Source of the DNA: DP-19 sp036496285
Lineage (GTDB): Bacteria > Desulfobacterota > Binatia > UTPRO1
Length of the DNA: 64,000 bases
Reading direction: 5' to 3'
NCBI GenBank assembly: GCA_036496285.1
Contig: DASXLI010000091.1
Coordinates: 1-64,000, forward strand
Shown: piece after piece, positions 59,665 to 64,000 of the stretch
How the letters are laid out: every line of letters starts with the position of its first letter
Numbering within the stretch: the first letter of the stretch is position 1
Position numbers and translations under genes: made by a program
Notes under the pieces: model-generated
Database searches by the model: none
Seen by the model: the letters and a program-made list of their open reading frames with translations, nothing else
Told to the model about the DNA's origin: nothing

Positions 59665-60597
59665 ATGACCCATCCGGGAACCGGGAAGTACGAGCAGATC
59701 CTCGAGCGCTGTCGCGGCCTGCAGCCGATCGCCACCGCGGTGGCCTGGCCCTGCGACGAGACCTCGCTCACCGGTGCGATCGATGCCGGGAAGCAGGGGT
59801 TGATCACACCGATACTTGTCGGGCCGGCGGCGACGATCACCGAGCTCGCCACGAAGCATGGGGTCGACCTCCGCGGGATCGAGGTGATCGACGTCGGCGA
59901 GAGTCGCGCGGCCGCGGCCAGGGCCGCGCAGCTCGTCCGTGAGGGCAAGGCCGAGCTCCTCATGAAGGGCAGCCTGCATTCCGACGAGATCCTCGGCGCG
60001 GTCGTGGCGAAGGATTCCGGCCTGCGCGGCGGCCGGCGCTTGAGCCACGTCTTCCTCATGGACGTCCCGACCTACCACAAGGTGCTCATCGTGACCGACG
60101 GGGCGATTAACATCGCGCCGACGCTCGAGGACAAGGTCGACATCGTCCAGAATGCGATCGACCTCGCCAGGTCGTTCGGCGTCGAGCGGCCGAAGGTCGC
60201 GATCCTCGCCGCGGTCGAGACGGTGAATTCGAAGATGCCCGCCACGCTCGACGCCGCCGCGCTCTGCAAGATGGCGGAGCGGGGCCAGATCAAGGGCGGG
60301 GTGCTCGACGGGCCGCTCGCGTTCGACAACGCGATCAGCCGCGATGCGGCCAGGATCAAGGGCATCACGTCCGAGGTCGCGGGCGACCCGGACATCCTGC
60401 TCGCACCCGATCTGGAAGCCGGCAACATGGTGGCGAAGCAGCTGAGCTTCCTCGCCAATGCGGACAGCGCCGGTCTCGTGCTCGGCGCACGCGTGCCGGT
60501 GATCTTGACCAGCCGCGCCGACAGCCTGCGGTCGCGGATCGCGAGCTGCGCCGTCGCGGTGCTGGCGGCGCACGCCCGGCGCACGCCGCCGCGCTGA
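59665..60597 (+). CDS. Phosphate acetyl/butyryltransferase
   Basis: The 310-residue protein belongs to the phosphate acetyl/butyryl transferase family (COG0280, Pta/Ptb). It has AIDAGKQGLITPILVGP, LLMKGSLHSDEIL, LSHVFLMDVPTYHKVLIVTDGAINIAPTLEDKVDIVQNA near 130-165, and GPLAFDNAIS with ADILLAPDLEAGNMVAKQL near 250. It would turn acetyl-CoA and phosphate into acetyl phosphate. It starts 7 nt after sdaA and 14 nt before the acetate-kinase gene. Confidence 0.9.
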   Translation: MTHPGTGKYEQILERCRGLQPIATAVAWPCDETSLTGAIDAGKQGLITPILVGPAATITELATKHGVDLRGIEVIDVGESRAAAARAAQLVREGKAELLMKGSLHSDEILGAVVAKDSGLRGGRRLSHVFLMDVPTYHKVLIVTDGAINIAPTLEDKVDIVQNAIDLARSFGVERPKVAILAAVETVNSKMPATLDAAALCKMAERGQIKGGVLDGPLAFDNAISRDAARIKGITSEVAGDPDILLAPDLEAGNMVAKQLSFLANADSAGLVLGARVPVILTSRADSLRSRIASCAVAVLAAHARRTPPR

Positions 60598-60611
60598 GCG
60601 ATGGGGCGGGC

Positions 60612-61808
60612 ATGGACGACTACGCGCTGGTCCTGAACGCGGGCTCCTCGAGCCTCAAGTTCTGCGTCTATCGCCGGCCGAGTCACGAAGGATGGGGCCT
60701 CGCCGCGCGCGGGCAGATCGACGGTATCGGGACCACGCCTCGCCTGACGGCGAAGGACGACGCCGGCACCTCGCTGGTCGACGAAACGCTCGATCCTTCG
60801 GTGCGCGACGGCCGTGCGGCGCTCGACCGTCTCGCGGCCTGGCTCCGGTCGAGCTATGCCGGATCGCGGGTGCTCGGCGTCGGCCACCGCGTGGTGCACG
60901 GCGGCACCAAGTACGCGGGCCCGTGTGTGGTGACGCCGGAGGTGCTCGCGGATCTCCGCGCGCTGATTCCGCTGGCGCCCCTCCATCAGCCCCACAACCT
61001 CGCCGCCATGGAGGCGGTGGCGGCGTGGCTGCCCGACGTGCCGCAGGTTGCGTGCTTCGACACCAGCTTCCATCGCGGCCAGCCCGCCGTCGCCGAGCTG
61101 GTGCCGCTGCCGAAGGCGATCCGCGACGGCGGCGTGCAGCGTTACGGCTTCCACGGCCTCTCCTACGAATACATCGCGTCGGTCCTTCCGGACGTCGCGC
61201 CGGACGTCGCCGACGGGCGTGTGATCGTCGCCCATCTCGGGAGCGGCGCGAGCCTCTGTGCGCTCAACGGCCGAAAGAGCGTCGAGAGCACGTTCGGGTT
61301 CACGGCACTCGACGGTCTGTGCATGGGCACGCGTCCGGGGTCGATCGATCCGGGCGTGATCCTGCACCTCTTCCAGACCCTGGGACGCTCGGCGGCCGAG
61401 GTCGAGAAGATCCTCTACAAGCAGTCCGGGCTGCTCGCCATCTCCGGCATCAGCAACGACATGCGCGACCTGCTCGGCAGCGCCGATCCCGCGGCGCGGC
61501 TCGCCGTCGACTACTTCGTCTATCAGGCGGTGAAGCACGTGGGCGCCCTCGCAGCCGTGCTCGGCGGCGTGGATGCGCTCGTCTTCACGGCCGGCATCGG
61601 CGAGCGCTCCACCGAGATCCGGCGCCGCATCTGCGAGGGCTCGGCGTGGCTCGGCCTGACGCTCGACCCGGCCGCGAACGAGAACCACGGACCCAGGATC
61701 TCCACCGCCACGAGCCGGGTCGCGGCCTGGGTGATCCCGACCAACGAGGAGCTCATGATCGCCCGCCACACGGGCGCGCTGCTGGGAATCTCAAGGAGAC
61801 GCACATGA
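60612..61808 (+). CDS. ackA: Acetate kinase
   Basis: The 398-residue ASKHA kinase makes ATP from acetyl phosphate. VLNAGSSSLKFCVY is at residue 7, GHRVVHGG near 94, FDTSFHRG near 153, RYGFHGLSYEYIA near 178, HLGSGASLCAL near 210, MGTRPGSIDPG near 240 and VFTAGIGERSTEIRRRI near 325. Its stop overlaps the pflB start in ATGA, showing tight coupling. Confidence 0.95.
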   Translation: MDDYALVLNAGSSSLKFCVYRRPSHEGWGLAARGQIDGIGTTPRLTAKDDAGTSLVDETLDPSVRDGRAALDRLAAWLRSSYAGSRVLGVGHRVVHGGTKYAGPCVVTPEVLADLRALIPLAPLHQPHNLAAMEAVAAWLPDVPQVACFDTSFHRGQPAVAELVPLPKAIRDGGVQRYGFHGLSYEYIASVLPDVAPDVADGRVIVAHLGSGASLCALNGRKSVESTFGFTALDGLCMGTRPGSIDPGVILHLFQTLGRSAAEVEKILYKQSGLLAISGISNDMRDLLGSADPAARLAVDYFVYQAVKHVGALAAVLGGVDALVFTAGIGERSTEIRRRICEGSAWLGLTLDPAANENHGPRISTATSRVAAWVIPTNEELMIARHTGALLGISRRRT

Positions 61809-64000
61809 CCGCGACCGGCAGCAATGCGACGCAGACGATGGACCCCGCTTGGGAGGGGTTCACGGGAACGCTGTGGCGGAAGCAGATCGACGTCCGGGCC
61901 TTCATCCAGTTGAACTACACGCCGTACGAGGAAGACGCGGCGTTTCTCGCCCCGGCGACGGCCCGCACCAAGCGGATCTGGGAGAAGCTGACGACGCTCT
62001 TCGTCGAGGAGCGGAAGAAGGGCGTCCTCGACATCTCGCAGATTCCCACCTCGATCACGGCCCACGCGCCCGGGTACATCGACCAGGACAACGAGGTGAT
62101 CGTCGGGCTGCAGACCGACGCGCCCTTGAAACGCGCGATCATGCCGAACGGCGGCTTCCGCATGGTGCTCAGCGCCCTCAAGACCTACGGCTACGAGCCG
62201 GATCCGCACATCGTCGAGGCGTTCACCAAGTACCGGAAGACCCACAACGAGGCGGTCTTCGACGCGTACACGCCTGACATCCGGCGCTGCCGGAGCGCGC
62301 ACGTCCTGACCGGCTTGCCGGATGCCTACGGCCGCGGCCGAATCATCGGCGACTACCGGCGGGTCGCGCTCTATGGGGTCGACCGCTTGATCGCGGAGAA
62401 GAAACGCGAGCACGCGGCCCTCGACTCCCAGCCGTCCACCGAGGACGTCATCCGCGATCGCGAGGAGCTCGCGGAGCAGACCCGGGCGCTCGCGGAGCTG
62501 AAGGCGATGGCAAAGAGCTACGGACTCGACATCGCGGGCCCGGCGCGTACTGCGCGCGAGGCGGTCCAGTGGCTCTACTTCGGCTACCTCGCGGCGGTGA
62601 AGGAGCAGAACGGCGCGGCCATGTCGCTCGGGCGGTGCTCCACCTTCCTCGACGTCTACTTCGAGCGCGATCTGAAGGCCGGACGGCTCACCGAGGAGCA
62701 GGCGCAGGAGATCATCGACGACTTCGTCATCAAGCTGCGCATCGTGCGGTTCCTGCGTACGCCCGAGTACGACGATCTCTTCGCCGGCGACCCGACCTGG
62801 GTGACGGAGTCCATCGCCGGCATGGGCGACGACGGCCGCTCCCTCGTCACCAAGACCAGCTTCCGGATGCTGCAGACGCTCTACAACCTCGGGCCGGCGC
62901 CCGAGCCGAACCTGACGATCTGGTACTCGCCGCGCCTGCCCGACGGCTTCCGGCGATTCGCGGCCCAGGTCGCGATCGACACGAGCGCGTTGCAGTTCGA
63001 GAGCGACGAGATCATGCGGCGCACGTGGGGCGACGACGGCGCGATCGCCTGCTGCGTCTCGCCCATGCTGGTCGGGAAGCAGATGCAGTTCTTCGGGGCG
63101 CGCGCCAATCTCGCGAAATGCCTGCTCTATGCGATCAACGGCGGCCGCGACGAGACGAGCGGCGAGCAGGTCGGTCCGGCGTCAGAGCCGGTCGCGGGCG
63201 AATATCTCGACTTCGAGGACGTGGTGGCCCGCTTCGACGCGATGATGGACTGGCTCGCCGGGGTGTACGTGAACGCCATGAACGTCATCCACTACATGCA
63301 CGACAAGTACGCGTACGAACGGGTCGAGATGGCGCTGCACGACTACGCCCCCGTCCGCACGATGGCCTTCGGGATGGCCGGCCTCTCGGTCATCGCCGAC
63401 AGCCTCTCGGCGATCAAGTACGCCAAGGTCAAGGTGGTGCGCGACGCGACCGGCCTCGTCGTGGACTACCAGACCGAGGGCGACTTCCCGGTCTTCGGCA
63501 ACAACGACAACCGGGTCGACCAGCTCGCCACGTGGGTGGTCAGCACGTTCATGGGGAAGCTCCGCAAGCATCCGACCTACCGGAACGCCATGCACACCCA
63601 GTCGATCCTCACCATCACGTCGAACGTCGTGTACGGCAAGGCGACCGGCAACACGCCGGACGGGCGCCGCAAGGGCGAGCCCTTCGCCCCCGGCGCCAAC
63701 CCGATGCACGGCCGCGACAGCCACGGCATCCACGCGTCGGCAGCCTCGGTCGCGAAGATTCCCTACCGTGACGCGCAGGACGGCATCTCGCTCACGACGA
63801 CGCTCGTGCCGACCGGTCTCGGGCGCGTCGCCGAGGATCGCGTCACCAATCTCGTCGCGATCCTCGATGCGTACTTCAGCGCGACCGGCTTTCACATGAA
63901 CGTCAACGTGCTGAACCGTGAGATGCTTCTCGATGCCATGGAGCACCCGGAGAAGTATCCGAGCCTGACGATCCGGGTTTCGGGGTACGCGGTGAACTTC
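61805..64000 (+). CDS. pflB: Pyruvate formate-lyase (partial, 3' end outside window)
   Basis: The first 732 codons are present. The glycyl-radical enzyme cleaves pyruvate and CoA to acetyl-CoA and formate. The active-site pair is Cys416-Cys417 (I-A-C-C-V-S-P-M) and the radical Gly727 lies in R-V-S-G-Y-A-V-N-F at the window edge, matching E. coli PflB spacing. Only about 25 residues are missing. An activase (PflA) is needed and may lie downstream, outside the window. The enzyme is oxygen-sensitive, so the host should live at least partly without oxygen. Confidence 0.95.
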   Translation, partial: MTATGSNATQTMDPAWEGFTGTLWRKQIDVRAFIQLNYTPYEEDAAFLAPATARTKRIWEKLTTLFVEERKKGVLDISQIPTSITAHAPGYIDQDNEVIVGLQTDAPLKRAIMPNGGFRMVLSALKTYGYEPDPHIVEAFTKYRKTHNEAVFDAYTPDIRRCRSAHVLTGLPDAYGRGRIIGDYRRVALYGVDRLIAEKKREHAALDSQPSTEDVIRDREELAEQTRALAELKAMAKSYGLDIAGPARTAREAVQWLYFGYLAAVKEQNGAAMSLGRCSTFLDVYFERDLKAGRLTEEQAQEIIDDFVIKLRIVRFLRTPEYDDLFAGDPTWVTESIAGMGDDGRSLVTKTSFRMLQTLYNLGPAPEPNLTIWYSPRLPDGFRRFAAQVAIDTSALQFESDEIMRRTWGDDGAIACCVSPMLVGKQMQFFGARANLAKCLLYAINGGRDETSGEQVGPASEPVAGEYLDFEDVVARFDAMMDWLAGVYVNAMNVIHYMHDKYAYERVEMALHDYAPVRTMAFGMAGLSVIADSLSAIKYAKVKVVRDATGLVVDYQTEGDFPVFGNNDNRVDQLATWVVSTFMGKLRKHPTYRNAMHTQSILTITSNVVYGKATGNTPDGRRKGEPFAPGANPMHGRDSHGIHASAASVAKIPYRDAQDGISLTTTLVPTGLGRVAEDRVTNLVAILDAYFSATGFHMNVNVLNREMLLDAMEHPEKYPSLTIRVSGYAVNF

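Overview
The window is GC-rich (roughly 70 percent by eye) chromosomal DNA from a Gram-negative bacterium. An outer-membrane porin, several lipoproteins and many secreted proteins support this. The gene mix includes LLM-type flavin oxidoreductases, an acyl-CoA dehydrogenase, a TIGR03084-type protein, a DUF6351 protein, Thr/Pro-linker secreted proteins and Cys-repeat secreted proteins. It looks like an uncultured deltaproteobacterial or Binatota-like lineage, but that placement is inference. I saw no rRNA, tRNA, CRISPR array, transposase or phage gene.

Layout. 1-9.9 kb: secreted repeat proteins, a possible pseudo-hydrolase, DedA, an FAD amine oxidase, an LLM oxidoreductase and a CPA2 antiporter with universal-stress domains. 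9.98-16.55 kb (minus strand): a sulfate-uptake operon in the order sbp-cysT-cysW-cysA-yezD-like-hypothetical-porin. Its 430-nt leader carries two short Cys-rich ORFs, an intrinsic terminator between them and a hairpin next to the sbp ribosome-binding site. This is the most interesting element: an apparent tandem cysteine attenuator. 16.7-24.6 kb: acyl-CoA dehydrogenase, two tandem paralogous lipoproteins, an HTH regulator with a perfect palindrome at its start, a LysR regulator and a large secreted hydrolase. 24.6-36.8 kb: extended SDR enzymes, an ABC-F protein, AraC, TetR and MocR regulators, SnoaL/NTF2-like proteins, a D-aminoacylase-type amidohydrolase and MgtE. 37.1-45 kb: a ten-repeat Cys-rich secreted protein, DAHP synthase behind a leader with a terminator, a DUF374 acyltransferase, membrane proteins, an ECF sigma/ChrR-like anti-sigma pair and an MFS transporter. 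45-55.5 kb: a class III cyclase/TPR protein, a DUF6351 secreted protein, exonuclease III, a LigD-type ligase, a GNAT protein, a conserved unknown protein and small secreted proteins. 55.8-64 kb: an AspT-like antiporter, a GNAT protein, and an operon of L-serine dehydratase, phosphotransacetylase, acetate kinase and pyruvate formate-lyase (cut by the window end). Together these four would convert serine to acetate plus formate with ATP formation.

Recurring themes. Several regulators and enzymes start with GTG at or within a few bases of the predicted transcription start, so leaderless mRNAs look common. Three operons (sulfate, DAHP synthase, MFS) have an intrinsic terminator between a short ORF and the first gene. 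Palindromic operators lie at the starts of the HTH, LysR and TetR genes.
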